A stretch of 64,000 bases of DNA from Synaphobranchus kaupii. Lineage: Eukaryota; Chordata; Actinopteri; Anguilliformes; Synaphobranchidae. The position numbers and the translations under genes were made by a program. Below, piece by piece: positions 45,680-57,666 of this stretch. The notes under the pieces are model-generated. The model was not told the DNA's origin. It searched no databases and saw nothing but the letters and a program-made list of their open reading frames with translations. Position 1 is the first letter of the stretch, and each line of letters opens with the position of its first letter. The stretch covers positions 80,620,541-80,684,540 of the forward strand of contig CM056376.1 in assembly GCA_029718625.1 (NCBI GenBank), written 5' to 3'.

Positions 45680-47301
45680 TGTCACGATCCAACTCACTGA
45701 CTGAACCCAAACGCACGACCAAGAGACAGAGAAACAGGAATGGGTATTTATTTAGAAAGCTTGGGGCAGTCCCAAGCTGTACATAGGCAAAAACACAACA
45801 CAACAAGGAATGAGGAAGTCTTTAGACTCAGCTACGTGCTCCAAGCCGGAGCTGGACTTGTTCGACCACTCTAGTTCCAAACCGGAACTGGACTTGAGTT
45901 CCGAACCGGAACTGGACTGGAACTGGACCGGGAGGTCCAACGGGAACTGGTAAGGCGGACACAGCAAACTGTTCCAAGCCGGAACTGGACTTGGGTTCCG
46001 AACCGGAACTGGACTGGAACTGGACCGGGAGGTCCAACGGGAACTGGTACAGCGGAAACAGCAGACTGTTCCAAGCCGGAACTGGACTTGGGTTCCGAAC
46101 CGGAACTGGACTGGAACTGGACCGGGAGGTCCAACGGGAACTGGAACAGAGGAAACAGCAGACTGTTCCAAGCCGGAACTGGACTTGGGTTCCGAACCGG
46201 AACTGGACTGGAACTGGACCGGGAGGTCCAACGGGAACTGGAACAGTGGAAACAGCAGACTGTTCCAAGCCGGAACTGGACTTGGGTTCCGACCCGGAAC
46301 TGGACTGGAACTGGACCGGGAGGTCCAACGGGAACTGGTACAGTGGAAACAGCAGGCTGTTCCAAGCCGGAACTGGACTTGGGTTCCGAACCGGAACTGG
46401 ACTGGAACTGGACCGGGAGGTCCAACAGGAACTGGTACAGCGGGAACAACAGGCTGTTCCAAGCCGAAACTGGACTTGGGTTCCGAACCGGAACCGGACT
46501 GGAAATGGACCGGGAGGTCCAACAGGAACTGGGTTGAGGGACAGGCACGAACCGAACTGGCACAGGTACTGTAAGGCAGAGGTAGGTATTAGGCAGGACA
46601 CGCACAGGGTAAGGCAGAGAAGTGGAGCTCTGGTTAGCCCGGTCTGGGTAGCTGGACCACAGCGGAGCCTGGGACCGTAACCGCAGCAAGGTGGGCGCCA
46701 CGGCCGGACAGGAACCACTGAAGGGTGGAGAGACAGCACACCCAGCTGCGGGTGCAACGTTAGATGAGAGCTGAGGTACTGCAACAAACACACAGAAAGA
46801 GGAAAAGCTGCAGGCTGGACAGAGCTGAGGTGGATAATAGAATAAGCGAACTTAAAATAGGCAGACAAGACTGAAGCAGTTAGGACAGGAAAATCTACAA
46901 ACTGTGAGTACCGGTTACAGAGTAGAAACAGGAATCTAAAGCTAAGCTGAGCATAAACGGACAGGACTAAAGACAGGAGACCAAGACCAAACGAAGTACG
47001 TTAACGAACTGGCGCTGAATAGCAGCCAGTCGGGGGTTAAAGTAGGGGAGTGAAATTGAAACCAATAACGAAAGCGTGAGGAATGTGACCGCGGGTGATT
47101 GAATAATTAAACAGGTGAGGAATGCATGCCACAAGAGGGAAAGGGGATAGGTGAAACCAAAGTGGGTAAAAGGAGTGAAACAAACAGAGGGAACACGCCC
47201 AGTCTGCAGCAAAAGGGAAAACATGGACAAGGGAATAAAACATGACACGGAGGGAAGCGGTAAAACATGGAAAACGGACAGGAAGGGAATGGAACGTTAC
47301 A
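45680..47301 (-). repeat. Gypsy 3' LTR with 97-bp minisatellite
   Basis: TGTCACGATCC at the low-coordinate end and GAACGTTACA at the high end. Bases about 45870-46530 are seven imperfect 97-bp units. Because 97 is 3n+1, each unit shifts frame, so long open frames (up to 346 codons) appear on both strands. These are repeat artefacts, not genes. Confidence 0.95.
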
Positions 47302-47313
47302 GTACCCCCCCCC

Positions 47314-48757
47314 TCAACGAACGCCACCTGGCGTACCTGGAGGCCTAATCTTGTCCGGGAATTGTATGTGGAAGTCCGAGATAAGGGAGTGGTCCAGAAT
47401 GAGGCTCTTGTGGAGCCAGGACCGCTCCTCCGGACCATAACCCTCCCAATCGACCAGGTATTGGTAGCCCCGGCCCCTGCGGCGAATGTCGAGAATACGA
47501 CTCACCGAGTAGGCCGGGGCATGGTCGATGATCCGGGGCGGAGGTGGAGAAACCGCCGGGGCACTGAGGAGGCTGGAGGTGACAGGTTTAATCTGGCTGA
47601 CGTGAAAAACAGGGTGGATCTTAAGGGAAACAGGGAGGGAGAGTTTAACAGAAACGGGGTTAACTAGGCAAACAATGGGGAAAGGACCAATAAACCGGGG
47701 TTGAAGCTTTTTGGAAGAAGTGGGGAGGGGGATATTGGCTGTACACAACCAGACCTGCTGACCAACCTTATACTGCGGGGCTGCGGTCCTGTGAAGGTCC
47801 GCCAGGCGTTGGGTACGGGAATTAGAACGAAGGAGTGCGGTGCGTGTAAGTCTCCACATCCGTCTGCATCTAAGGATGTGGGACTTGACGGAGGGAACTG
47901 CTACCTCGGCCTCCTGGGCCGTCACGAGGGGGGGGTTGGTATCCTAAGGAGCACTCAAAGGGAGACATCCCTGTGGACGCGCACTTAAGGGAATTATGCG
48001 CGTACTCAACCCACGGGAGAAGGCGGCTCCAGGAAGCGGGGGCTGCGAGCAGTAACGCACCGCAGGGCGGATCCCAGGTCCTGGTTGGCCCTCTCCGCCT
48101 GGCCGTTAGTCTGGGGATGGAAACCTGAAGACAGACTAACCGAAGCACCCAGGGCCACACAGAACGCCCTCCACACCTGGGAGGAGAATTGGGGCCCACG
48201 GTCCGAAACAATGTCGGAGGGGATCCCGTGCAGCCTGACAACGTGCAGCACCAGGAGCTCTGCAGTTTCGAGGGCGGAAGGGAGTTTGGGAAGAGGGATA
48301 AAGTGAACCGCCTTGGAGAAACCGGTCCACAATTGTCAGGATAGTGGTGTTACCTTCTGACAAAGGCAGACCGGTGACGAAGTCCACACCAATGTGGCTC
48401 CAAGGACGGCCCGGGACGGGGAGGGGGTGGAGAAGACCGGAGGGAGGCTGGTGGGAAGCCTTGCTCTTGGCACAAACAGGGCAGGCCAGGACAAAGGCAC
48501 GGGTATCCCCTTTGACGGTGGGCCACCAAAAACTCCTCCTGACAAGGGCGATCGTTCTGGCGACACCTGGGTGACAAGCCAGACGGGAAGCATGAACCCA
48601 TTCCAGGACCTGGGAACGGACGGAGTCGGGCACAAAAAGAGAGGAATTAGGGTTATTGCGGGGATCTGGTTGGGAAGCCTGGGCGACCTTCACGATGCCC
48701 TCGATCTCCCAAGACACCGCAGCCACAAAACAGGAAGCAGGGAGAATGGGCTCCGGG
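47314..48757 (-). pseudogene. Gypsy integrase with C-terminal chromodomain, frameshifted
   Basis: The zinc-binding part shows [12 protein letters not shown] and CPVCAKSK (HHCC). The core shows [10 protein letters not shown] (first Asp), then after a frame change at about 48340 SDRGPQF (second Asp), and [16 protein letters not shown] with the catalytic Glu. A further frame change follows near 48010-48030. The C-terminal frame 47925-47314 contains [19 protein letters not shown] and a chromodomain with [15 protein letters not shown]. In chromoviruses the chromodomain steers integration to modified chromatin. The catalytic triad is complete in content but spread over two frames. Confidence 0.93.
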
Positions 48758-50251
48758 TCAGCAGGACTGGAAGGGGGGGGAAAAAACACGGGACAAGGCA
48801 TCAGCCTTGGTGTTACGAGAGCCGGGGCGGTAAGTGACAGAGAAATTAAAACGGGCAAAAAATAGCGACCACCTAGCCTGACGGGCATTAAGCCTTTTGG
48901 CTGACCTGATGTAAATTAAATTGTGATGATCAGTGAAAACAATAAAAGGGGAACCTGCCCCCTCCAGCCAATGACGCCACTCCTCAAGTGCCAATTTTAT
49001 GGCGAGAAGTTCCCGATCCCCGACATCATAATTGCGTTCGGCGGCGGACAGTCTCCGGGAGAAGAAGGTGCAGGGATGGAGCTTGCTGTCCAAGGTGGCA
49101 CGCTGGGACAGAATGGCCCCCACGCCGGTGTCGGAGGCATCCACCTCCACAGTGAACTGACAGGAGGTGTCGGGGGTGACAGAGAATGGGGGCAGTGGAG
49201 AACCGAACCTTAAGCTGTTTGAAGGCCCGCTGAGCCTCAGATTCCAGCAGAAGGGAACGGACGTGGAGGTGAGCTTAGTCAAAGGGGCAGCAACGACACT
49301 GTAATTTCGGATGAAACGGCGATAAAAGTTAGCAAAACCGAGGAACTGTTGGAGGTGCTTACGTGACGAGGGTTGGGGCCATTCTGTCACCGCCTTGACC
49401 TTAGCAGGATCCACCCGGATACTGTCCTCCTCAATGATGAAGCCAAGGAACGGGACGGACGAGACGTGGAATGAACATTTCTCCGCCTTTACGAAGAGTT
49501 GATTCTCCAGAAGCCGCTGGAGAACCTCACGGACGTGGAGAACATGTTCCTGGGGGGAGTTAGAAAAGATGAGTATGTCGTCAATGTATACATACACACT
49601 CTTGCCAGATAGGTCTCGGAGTACATCATTCACCATCCCCTGGAAGACTGCTGGGGCGTTAGTAAGGCCGAACGGGACCACCAGATATTCGTAGTGGCCC
49701 AACGGGGTGTTAAACGCAGTCTTCCACTCATCCCCCTCGCGTATACGCACCAGATGGTACGCGTTGCGGAGGTCGAGTTTGGTGAAGATGACTGCCTGGG
49801 AGAGGGGTTCAAAGGCGGTGTTAATGAGGGGAAGAGGATATTTGTTATGGATGGTAATTTCGTTGAGTCCCCGATAGTCAATGCAGGGCCGCAGTGAGCC
49901 GTCCTTCTTCCCGACAAAGAAGAAGCCTGCACCCACCGGGGATGATGAAGGGCGGATGATGCCTGACGCAAGTGACTCGTGGATGTAAGATTCCATGGCC
50001 AACTTCTCCGGACCCGACAGACTGTAAAGGCGGCCAGATGGTAGTTTGGCTCCCGCCAGCAGGTTGATACTACAGTCGTAGGGTCTGTGAGGAGGCAAAG
50101 ACAAGGCACGTGACTTGGAGAAAACTTGCGACAGGTCATGATACTGGGAAGGAACATGGGTTAGGTCGGGTACAGGTTGGAGGGATCTAATCCTCTTAGC
50201 CCCCCGGAGGGGGTAGAGCAGAGCGAAGGCAGTTGGCAAGACAGTGGCCAC
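48758..50251 (-). CDS. Gypsy reverse transcriptase and RNase H (long open part of pol)
   Basis: 497 open codons. [14 protein letters not shown] carries the first catalytic Asp (residue 160) and VYIDDILIF the YIDD box (222-225), followed by [10 protein letters not shown]. RNase [13 protein letters not shown] (Asp371), RELLAI (Glu413), TDHHNL (Asp441) and TKADALSR (Asp484), all four catalytic acids present. Residues about 337-359 look like a compensated out-of-frame patch between RT and RNase H, where the usual connection motif is lost. The protein would copy element RNA inside virus-like particles. Protease lies upstream in another frame. Confidence 0.93.
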   Translation of the reverse strand: MATVLPTAFALLYPLRGAKRIRSLQPVPDLTHVPSQYHDLSQVFSKSRALSLPPHRPYDCSINLLAGAKLPSGRLYSLSGPEKLAMESYIHESLASGIIRPSSSPVGAGFFFVGKKDGSLRPCIDYRGLNEITIHNKYPLPLINTAFEPLSQAVIFTKLDLRNAYHLVRIREGDEWKTAFNTPLGHYEYLVVPFGLTNAPAVFQGMVNDVLRDLSGKSVYVYIDDILIFSNSPQEHVLHVREVLQRLLENQLFVKAEKCSFHVSSVPFLGFIIEEDSIRVDPAKVKAVTEWPQPSSRKHLQQFLGFANFYRRFIRNYSVVAAPLTKLTSTSVPFCWNLRLSGPSNSLRFGSPLPPFSVTPDTSCQFTVEVDASDTGVGAILSQRATLDSKLHPCTFFSRRLSAAERNYDVGDRELLAIKLALEEWRHWLEGAGSPFIVFTDHHNLIYIRSAKRLNARQARWSLFFARFNFSVTYRPGSRNTKADALSRVFSPPFQSC

Positions 50252-50560
50252 TCCATGCCAGGATGCGACCGGCTCGCCAGTCGATGTGCGGGTTGTGCAA
50301 GCGCAGCCAGGTCTGTCCCAGGACCATGGAGGACTGTTTAGACTGGATGAGGAGAAGCTGAATAGTCTCCCGATGATTTCCGGACAAAATAAGCTGAAGG
50401 GGAACGGTGGAGTGGGTAACTACCCCCAGACTCCTACCGTCCAAGGGCGAGAGCAGTGATAGGGGTTGACAAGGCCTCCGTGGGGATCCCGAACTTTTTG
50501 ACAAAGGAGCAGTCGTTAAAAGTTGGCGTCCGCACCAGAGTCAATGAGGGCAGAAGCCGA
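50252..50560 (-). pseudogene. Gypsy aspartic protease, frameshifted
   Basis: ALIDSGADANF (near 50555-50523) holds the DSGA catalytic motif. A T-run immediately after (TTTTAA) puts a stop in frame, and the protease body with [17 protein letters not shown] continues in a shifted frame (to about 50300). Normal role: maturation of Gag-Pol. Confidence 0.82.
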
Positions 50561-50656
50561 AGCAGTGATATCCCTCCAGAGAAGGGTGGCCTTGAATTCA
50601 AGAACGGTTCTGGGCAGCATGACTAGGGATAATAGGGCTCGTCAGTACGCCCAGAT

Positions 50657-51641
50657 TTATTGGCGAGCCATATCATTTGGGCGAATGGGACAAGAAGCGA
50701 TTTGATAGCCTGTCTTGCCACAGTAGAAGCATGACCTGGTGCGGAAACCGGCGTTGGCGCTCCTCGGCGTCCACGGAGACCCTGCCCAGTTGCATGGGCT
50801 CCTCCTTGGAAGACAGTACGGAGACTCTCGGACCCTGGATGGGTGAGGGATGTTGAGCCCGGGAAGAGGCAGAGGGCGGAAGACGGGAGGGATTCTTCCC
50901 TCGCTCACGAGCCCGAGTTCTGAGGCGATTGTCGACGGCTATGGCCAGACTGATGAGACTGTTGAGTGAGGAGGACTCCTCCCGGGTGGCAAGCTGGTCC
51001 TTCAGCTCCTCGCTGAGAGCCTGACGAAAGGCCCCCTGAAGGGAGGTGTCGTTCCAGCCCGACTCAGCAGCGAGGGTGCGGAACTGGATGGCCATCTCAG
51101 CAACACAGCGACTGCCCTGCCGTATCTGCAGAAGGCGCTGGGTAGCGTCACGACCGCAGACCGGGTGATCGAAAACTCGCCGCATCTCAGTGGTGAAGAG
51201 GGTGAAGTCGTTGCAAAGAGGAGTCTGGCTGTCCCAAATAGAAGTAGCCCACTCCAGGGCGCTGCCACCCAGGCTGCTCATGATGAAGGCGATTTTGCAG
51301 GGGTCGGAGGCGAAAGAAGTTGGTTGCATTCGGAAGACAATGTCGCACTTCATCAGGAATTCGCGACATCTTCCCAGCCCTCCACGGAATAATTCGGGAT
51401 GTTGAACTCGAGGCTCCCGACTATGAAGGGGAACCGGAACCTCGGGAGGCCGTTCGGGTGCAGGAGAAGTCGGACCCGGGGAGATCCGAGGCAGAGGTGG
51501 ATGAAGGGTTAGCTGTACGACCTGCTCCGTTAGGCCCCTCAGAACCTCCAAAACGTCATCCAGACGGCGGCCCAGTTGGTCGCTGATTGCAGCTTGGCAG
51601 GTGAAGGCGTGGCGAAACTGCTCAAGGTCGGCTGGGTCCAT
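50657..51641 (-). pseudogene. Gypsy Gag, frameshifted before a degenerate zinc knuckle
   Basis: The frame starts MDPADLEQFRHAF at 51641, only 20 bases after the 5' LTR. A capsid-like region carries FIMSSLGGSALEWATSIWD and LAAESGWNDTSLQGAFRQAL, typical of vertebrate Gypsy (PEG10/RTL-like) Gag. The first frame runs to 50673 but loses the knuckle. The knuckle appears in another frame (to 50657) as CFYCGKTGYQIASC, where the usual His is Tyr. Gag would form the particle and bind RNA. Confidence 0.9.
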
Positions 51642-51660
51642 GTTGTTGGCCAGTTCGTTC

Positions 51661-53257
51661 TGTCACGATCCAACTCACTGACTGAACCCAAACGCATGAC
51701 CAAGAGACAGAGAAACAGGAATGGGTATTTATTTAGAAAGCTTGGGGCAGTCCCAAGCTGTACATAGGCAAAAACACAACACAACAAGGAATGAGGAAGT
51801 CTTTAGACTCAGCTACGTGCTCCAAGCCGGAGCTGGACTTGTTCGACCACTCTAGTTCCGAACCGGAACTGGACTGGAACTGGACCGGGAGGTCCAACGG
51901 GAACTGGTAAGGCGGACACAGCAGACTGTTCCAAGCCGGAACTGGACTTGGGTTCCGAACCGGAACTGGACTGGAACTGGACCGGGAGGTCCAACGGGAA
52001 CTGGTACAGCGGAAACAGCAGACTATTCCAAGCCGGAACTGGACTTGGGTTCCGAACCGGAACTGGACTGGAACTGGACCGGGAGGTCCAACGGGAACTG
52101 GAACAGAGGAAACAGCAGACTGTTCCAAGCCGGAACTGGACTTGGGTTCCGAACCGGAACTGGACTGGAACTGGACCGGGAGGTCCAACGGGAACTGGAA
52201 CAGTGGAAACAGCAGACTGTTCCAAGCCGGAACTGGACTTGGGTTCCGACCCGGAACTGGACTGGAACTGGACCGGGAGGTCCAACGGGAACTGGTACAG
52301 TGGAAACAGCAGGCTGTTCCAAGCCGGAACTGGACTTGGGTTCCGAACCGGAACTGGACTGGAACTGGACCGGGAGGTCCAACAGGAACTGTTACAGCGG
52401 GAACAACAGGCTGTTCCAAGCCGAAACTGGACTTGGGTTCCGAACCGGAACCGGACTGGAAATGGACCGGGAGGTCCAACAGGAACTGGGTAGAGGGACA
52501 GGCACGAACCGAACTGGCACAGGTACTGTAAGGCAGAGGTAGGTATTAGGCAGGACACGCACAGGGTAAGGCAGAGAAGTGGAGCTCTGGTTAGCCCGGT
52601 CTGGGTAGCTGGACCACAGCGGAGCCTGGGACCGTAACCGCAGCAAGGTGGGCGCCACGGCCGGACAGGAACCACTGAAGGGTGGAGAGACAGCACACCC
52701 AGCTGCGGGTGCAACGTTAGATGAGAGCTGAGGTACTGCAACAAACACACAGAGAGAGGAAAAGCTGCAGGCTGGACGGAGCTGAGGTGGATAATAGAAT
52801 AAGCGAACTTAAAATAGGCAGACAAGACTGAAGCAGTTAGGACAGGAAATCTACAAACTGTGAGTACCGGTTACAGAGTAGAAACAGGAATCTAAAGCTT
52901 AGCTGAGCATAAACGGACAGGACTAAAGACAGGAGACCAAGACCAAACGAAGTACGTTAACGAACTGGCGCTGAATAGCAGCCAGTCGGGGGTTAAAGTA
53001 GGGGAGTGAAATTGAAACCAATAACGAAAGCGTGAGGAATGTGACCGCGGGTGATTGAATAATTAAACAGGTGAGGAATGCATGCCACAAGAGGGAAAGG
53101 GGATAGGTGAAACCAAAGTGGGTAAAAGGAGTGAAACAAACAGAGGGAACACGCCCAGTCTGCAGCAAAAGGGAAAACATGGACAAGGGAATAAAACATG
53201 ACACGGAGGGAAGGGGTAAAACATGGAAAACGGACAGGAAGGGAACGGAACGTTACA
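51661..53257 (-). repeat. Gypsy 5' LTR with 97-bp minisatellite
   Basis: 1597 bp, same termini as the other LTR, seven 97-bp units at about 51830-52490. It lacks 25 bases present near 45875-45900 of the partner. The first bases after it (minus strand GAACGAACTGGCC) do not match a primer tRNA I recognise. Confidence 0.95.
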
Positions 53258-54045
53258 GAAATACTCTGATTCAGATGTGTTACACTTAGAAATTAAACAG
53301 AAAAATTACTACACTATAGGGCATGTTTGAACAATTGTCTGCATCCACTGCTTTGGGTCTATGAAAAGCACAGAATGAATTAAATTTATTATTATTATAA
53401 TTATTATTCTTATGTATTTATTGATTTATTTATTTGGATTTCTATCAAAACCTGTGTGGTCCTACAGAGCATAGATATCCTTGTGTTCACAAAATTCTGT
53501 TTGCAACTATCATCATCATTTTTATCTGCATTTATTTATTCATCACCCCTTTCTCTATTGTACATGATGTTTCTTCATATAAATGTCTGTTTGTGAATTG
53601 TAAAGAATGCTGTAGCAGCAGTTAACATTTTAAAACCTGTACATTTTCTAAAGTGAACTTGCCAACAAAGTACAACCATATCCTTTCTGGAGTGTAATTA
53701 TTCATCAATTGTTAAACACATTCATTGAAATCATATGTTGTTCCATAAGGCACAATCTCTTCACATGCAAAGATGAAGAAACACAGGGCCAAGTTGCATT
53801 AAATAATTTAGGAAAGTTTGGATAGCATTGCTTTGGAATAGAGCTAGTTTAGTTTAGTGTGAGCTACGATAGGCAATATTGGTAGTTGTAACTTGGCCAC
53901 ATTTTGATATCAAGACTTTTAAAGGCAGGCCTAGTTTTTGCAAGTTGGAATTAAGAACTTATGGACAGCGCTATGTAGGCTATGCGTGAGTAACTTGGCT
54001 TTTTTTTTTACGTCATAGATGTTTTTGATGTGATAGTATATACAG

Positions 54046-54271
54046 CAAGGGGTATATTCTTTTATTTTTCTTACTACTACTCGAGTCTGCGAGTTTCGCC
54101 CATGTTTCTGGGTCGTTTTCATTTGGCTTACGCCAGGAGTTATTTTCCCTCTCTGTTTCATTTTCTCTGCTCCGTTCGCGGATCTCCTTTTGTGGTTATT
54201 CCATGTTTCGTGGGGTAACTTTTAGATCCCCTTTCAGTCATTTCTGGTCCTCCGAACCAGACCCCTTACAC
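54046..54271 (+). repeat. LINE 5'-UTR-like or LTR-like segment, right part
   Basis: Shares TCTGCGAGTTTCGCCCA with 43928 onward and ends CCAGACCCCTTACA, like the end of the segment at 40950. Class uncertain. Confidence 0.4.
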
Positions 54272-54847
54272 CAGTGCTGTTATTTTAGAAAATATATGCG
54301 GTTTAATTTAATTTAAAGCACCAGCAAGAGCTCACTATAAGCTACCAGCACTTGGCTTCCCTCTCATCTTAGAAAACGCCAAATTAGCCTGCTTGTTTAA
54401 CAAATTTTCTTTGATTATACAATGTAGCATTGTCAAACATCAATTCCATGAGGCTGTTCTCACAGCAGACAGATCACAGGCAATGAATTTCGGCTAGCGA
54501 TGTTCAAGCTTCATCCAAAGTTCATATTACTTGCATTCTAATATTGATTCGTGTTATTTTGCCTTAATGATGACACTAAATACACTAAAGCTGTCAGGTT
54601 GGGAACCCATAGGTTTCCGTATATTTTCCCTTGTTTTAAATAAATGTTTTATTTTGGGGAAAAATATGAATCCCCCAATTCACAATGTAATCTTGATATT
54701 TTTATGCATGTTTGTACACGCCCCTGTGTGTGTAACAGACAGGAGGGTGTACACACGTTGTGCACATGTCTATGCAGACGCATATTACTATCTTCATATT
54801 GCGCCGTTGAAATAACATTGAAACAACTTCGACATGATTTAAGACCA
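54272..54847. other. Intergenic, nothing recognised
   Basis: AT-rich, only chance frames. Confidence 0.4.
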
Positions 54848-55526
54848 GGGCCGTGTCCGAATCAGCACTCTTCCACACTGTTGAGTAGCCTTGGTGAGTA
54901 GGTAGGGCGAGAAAGTCGTAGAGTACGCAAAAGTTTTTCAAATTGCAGTATAATTCAAACACCCGGATGACATACTTACTTCCGGGGTTTCACTGAGTAC
55001 ATTCGGGAGCACACTTTTCAAGAAGTACACAAACAGTTTGGCACATAACTATGACGTGAACATTCGTTTTTTTTTTTTATGAGGCGCAGCTTCGCTAACG
55101 TTTTCCTTCAAATACAACAAAAACAACACGTGACATGGCAGCACAAGAGTAGGGCACAGGGTTGCCAGATCTTGTAAGACTTTCCAGCCAAATGGCGACT
55201 GAAAACTAGCCCAAATTATAGCCTATTTTTAACCGAAACCAACGTATTTTAAATAGAAATCATCATGTTTTTACTTTACTGCGTGCTTTGTGACTTTTCA
55301 TTTTTACCAGTAACTGCACTTTGAAAGTATCCCGATTTAGCTGTAAAACCGCGGACATGGCAACACTGGTGGGACATCTTATGACCTGTTTACAACACTT
55401 CCACAGTGTGGTTGGAAAATAGTATGGCAGATATTTTTCACAGACTGCTAAACAGTGCACATTAAACAGCACACTTCTGCCAGTGCACTGTTCGCAGGAG
55501 ACAGGGCTCTGATTCGGACACAGCCT
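54848..55526. repeat. MITE with terminal inverted repeats
   Basis: Left end GGGCCGTGTCCGAATCAG and right end (reverse complement) AGGCTGTGTCCGAATCAG. Length 679 bp, non-coding. Such ends occur on a common fish hAT-like MITE. No clear target duplication. Confidence 0.65.
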
Positions 55527-56362
55527 GGGTTTGTGGTGGTTTTAGTGCAAGTGCTTAATGCTGCAAATGTAGTTTTTAATTTTTTAATTTATTAAATTAT
55601 GGCAGGGTTGTGTCGTAGAGGGCGAGAAAAAATAAATGTGAAATGGATTTGCATTAACATTTTCAAATTGTCAGATAAAATGCGTACATTAACTTGAAAA
55701 TGAAAACGCAAAGTGACCTTTTGCATTTTCATTTGAATTATGTCTTGGTTTTTGCGCACATCGAATGTAAACGAAATGCAATCGCCGATTTGCGTTTTCA
55801 TTTGAATTTTGGCACGGATATGCTTCCATACCACCCACCCAGTTCACTTGCTATTCAACCAATGTGAGCGCTGGATGCTAAAATGACCACTGCGTCAGTC
55901 TGAAACAAGCAAAGACACTTGCATTTGGGTTACCGCCGCTTAGTGCCGGGTGTGCGCCGGGTGTAAGATGGGGCCCCCTGTGTTTTCTGAGATGTGTGAG
56001 AAAGTAAGAACTTATAAGATAACAAGATTCATTTAGCACTTACAATGGGTATCCATTATGAGAGGAAGCAGCAGTGAGGAATCTGCAACGCTGTGATGTC
56101 TATGGTAATGAGTGGAAGCTAGCTTACTTGCTGAGTAACAATTGTCCAAAAATATAACTATTATTAGTTGTGAATGCGATAACGATAGCTCACAGCAAGC
56201 CGTTTTAACATTTAGCAAGCAAGCTAACGATATCTTATGGCAAGCTGTTTTAATTTAACAGTTATTCGACTTCAATAAAGTCCTACTCCTCCAACTGGAA
56301 TAACAACCGTTCTGGTAGACCTCGAGGACTGCATCGATGAATGTTTCAGCCGACTCTCCACC
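55527..56362. other. Intergenic / possible L1 5' UTR
   Basis: Contains related stretches of TGCATTTTCATTTGAATT near 55724 and TTTGCGTTTTCATTTGAATT near 55790. The sequence just before 56363 may be the L1 leader, but no promoter is evident. Confidence 0.4.
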
Positions 56363-57193
56363 ATGTGCGACACGAAAAAAGCCCAAGTTAAGGATAATTC
56401 CGCCTCCACACCACTCAGCAAGAGATGCCGGCAATCCGACTCCATCAATAGCTCCCCGGACAAATCATGCTGTACTGAGGTCAGTGAAATCTTACTATCA
56501 ATTGACAATAAATTCTCTGGACTAGATGCTAGAATAGCCCTTGTTGAAGTGCTTCACAGGGAATTCCAGCAGCTACGCGAAAGCCTGGAATTCAGCCAGG
56601 AACAACTAACTACACTGGCTAAAGAAAACAAAGCCCTCCAACACTCGTTCAAACAACAACAACAACAACACGTCACCCCTCTCACAACCCAATTCGCCTC
56701 CATTGCTAAAGAAAATAAGGACATGAAAGAAACCATACTCAATCTACAATCACGCAGCATGAGAGACAACCTCGTTATTTCCGGTATCCCAGAGCAAACA
56801 CAGGACGACAACCCAGAAAAGCTGATACAGGAATTTATGACCACTCACCTCCAAATCTCCCCGGACACAGTAAACAACATTACATTCCACCGAGTACACC
56901 GCATAGGAGCAAAAAACCCCGCAAACAAACGCCCACGACCCATAGTGGCAAAATTCGAACACTTCAAACAAAAACAACTGGTACAACGTAACGGCAGAAA
57001 CTTGAAAGGCACGGACTATGGACTGAACGACCAATTCCCCCGAGAAATCATGGACAGACACAAAATACTCCTCCCAATCAGAAGACAGAATATGCAACAA
57101 GGAAAGAAAGCAATCATCTCAGTCGACAGGTTGTACATTAATGGCAAACTCTACCAAGACCGAAAAATAACCCCCTGGCTATTCCCGGCATAA
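56363..57193 (+). CDS. L1-type ORF1 protein
   Basis: 276 intact codons. Residues about 45-125 are Glu/Gln/Leu-rich and coiled-coil-like, with a run of glutamines near 97. Then MRDNLVISGIPEQ begins the RRM-like domain (about 131 onward). RVHRIG and RPIVAKFEHFKQK lie in the C-terminal domain, as in L1 ORF1p (transposase-22 family). Such proteins trimerise through the coil and bind L1 RNA as a chaperone. The frame is open to a TAA, so this part could still be translated. ORF2 follows 473 bases downstream. Confidence 0.9.
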   Translation: MCDTKKAQVKDNSASTPLSKRCRQSDSINSSPDKSCCTEVSEILLSIDNKFSGLDARIALVEVLHREFQQLRESLEFSQEQLTTLAKENKALQHSFKQQQQQHVTPLTTQFASIAKENKDMKETILNLQSRSMRDNLVISGIPEQTQDDNPEKLIQEFMTTHLQISPDTVNNITFHRVHRIGAKNPANKRPRPIVAKFEHFKQKQLVQRNGRNLKGTDYGLNDQFPREIMDRHKILLPIRRQNMQQGKKAIISVDRLYINGKLYQDRKITPWLFPA

Positions 57194-57469
57194 CCACTCT
57201 CTCTTTCCCCCTGACCCCCCTAATTCCTCTCTATACACTCAACAATGCTGACTGTACGTATATGAAAATGCACCTTGGTTTCACTTGGTTAGCACTTGTA
57301 AGGGGGAAAAAAAATAAAAGTTCATGTGAAATATTTACAGTTTATGTATTTATATTTTATGTCTTCCTTCCTTTTTGTTTATTTTTATGTTATTATTATT
57401 TTTTTTTTGTTCACTGTTCTCCTCTCTCTTCTTGTCTTCATGCTAGACCACCCTCACCCAGGCAGGCAT

Positions 57470-57583
<114 letters not shown>

Positions 57584-57666
57584 TCCACTCATACATACAT
57601 ACACACACACAGACATGCACAAAACACTAAAACCTTTCATACAACAGATTCCCACATCCTGTCACC

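Larger units (their letters stand above)
45680..53257 (-). mobile_element. Ty3/Gypsy chromovirus LTR retrotransposon, full length
   Basis: A 7578-bp element on the minus strand with a 5-bp target duplication GAAAT (45675-45679 and 53258-53262). LTRs are 45680-47301 (1622 bp) and 51661-53257 (1597 bp), TG...CA. The order is gag, protease, RT, RNase H, integrase, chromodomain, as in vertebrate chromoviruses. A polypurine tract (GAGGGGGGGGGTAC on the minus strand) lies at about 47302-47315. The LTRs are almost identical apart from a 25-base repeat-slippage difference, so the insertion is young. The empty site is preserved in composite repeat copy A near 35487. Frame breaks in gag, protease and integrase mean no intact polyprotein as sequenced. 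Confidence 0.96.
44005..54034. mobile_element. Composite repeat, copy B, interrupted by a Gypsy element
   Basis: Left part 44005-45679 and right part 53263-54034 align with copy A (33249-36368). The intervening 45680-53257 is the Gypsy insertion. Fold-back arms are 45339-45600 and 53769-54034. Confidence 0.8.

Noticed and set aside
45752..46868. Long overlapping open frames on both strands (up to 346 codons) rich in Pro/Ser/Val or Trp/Gly
   Set aside because: They are translations of the 97-bp LTR minisatellite in rotating frames; the same occurs at 51733-52825.
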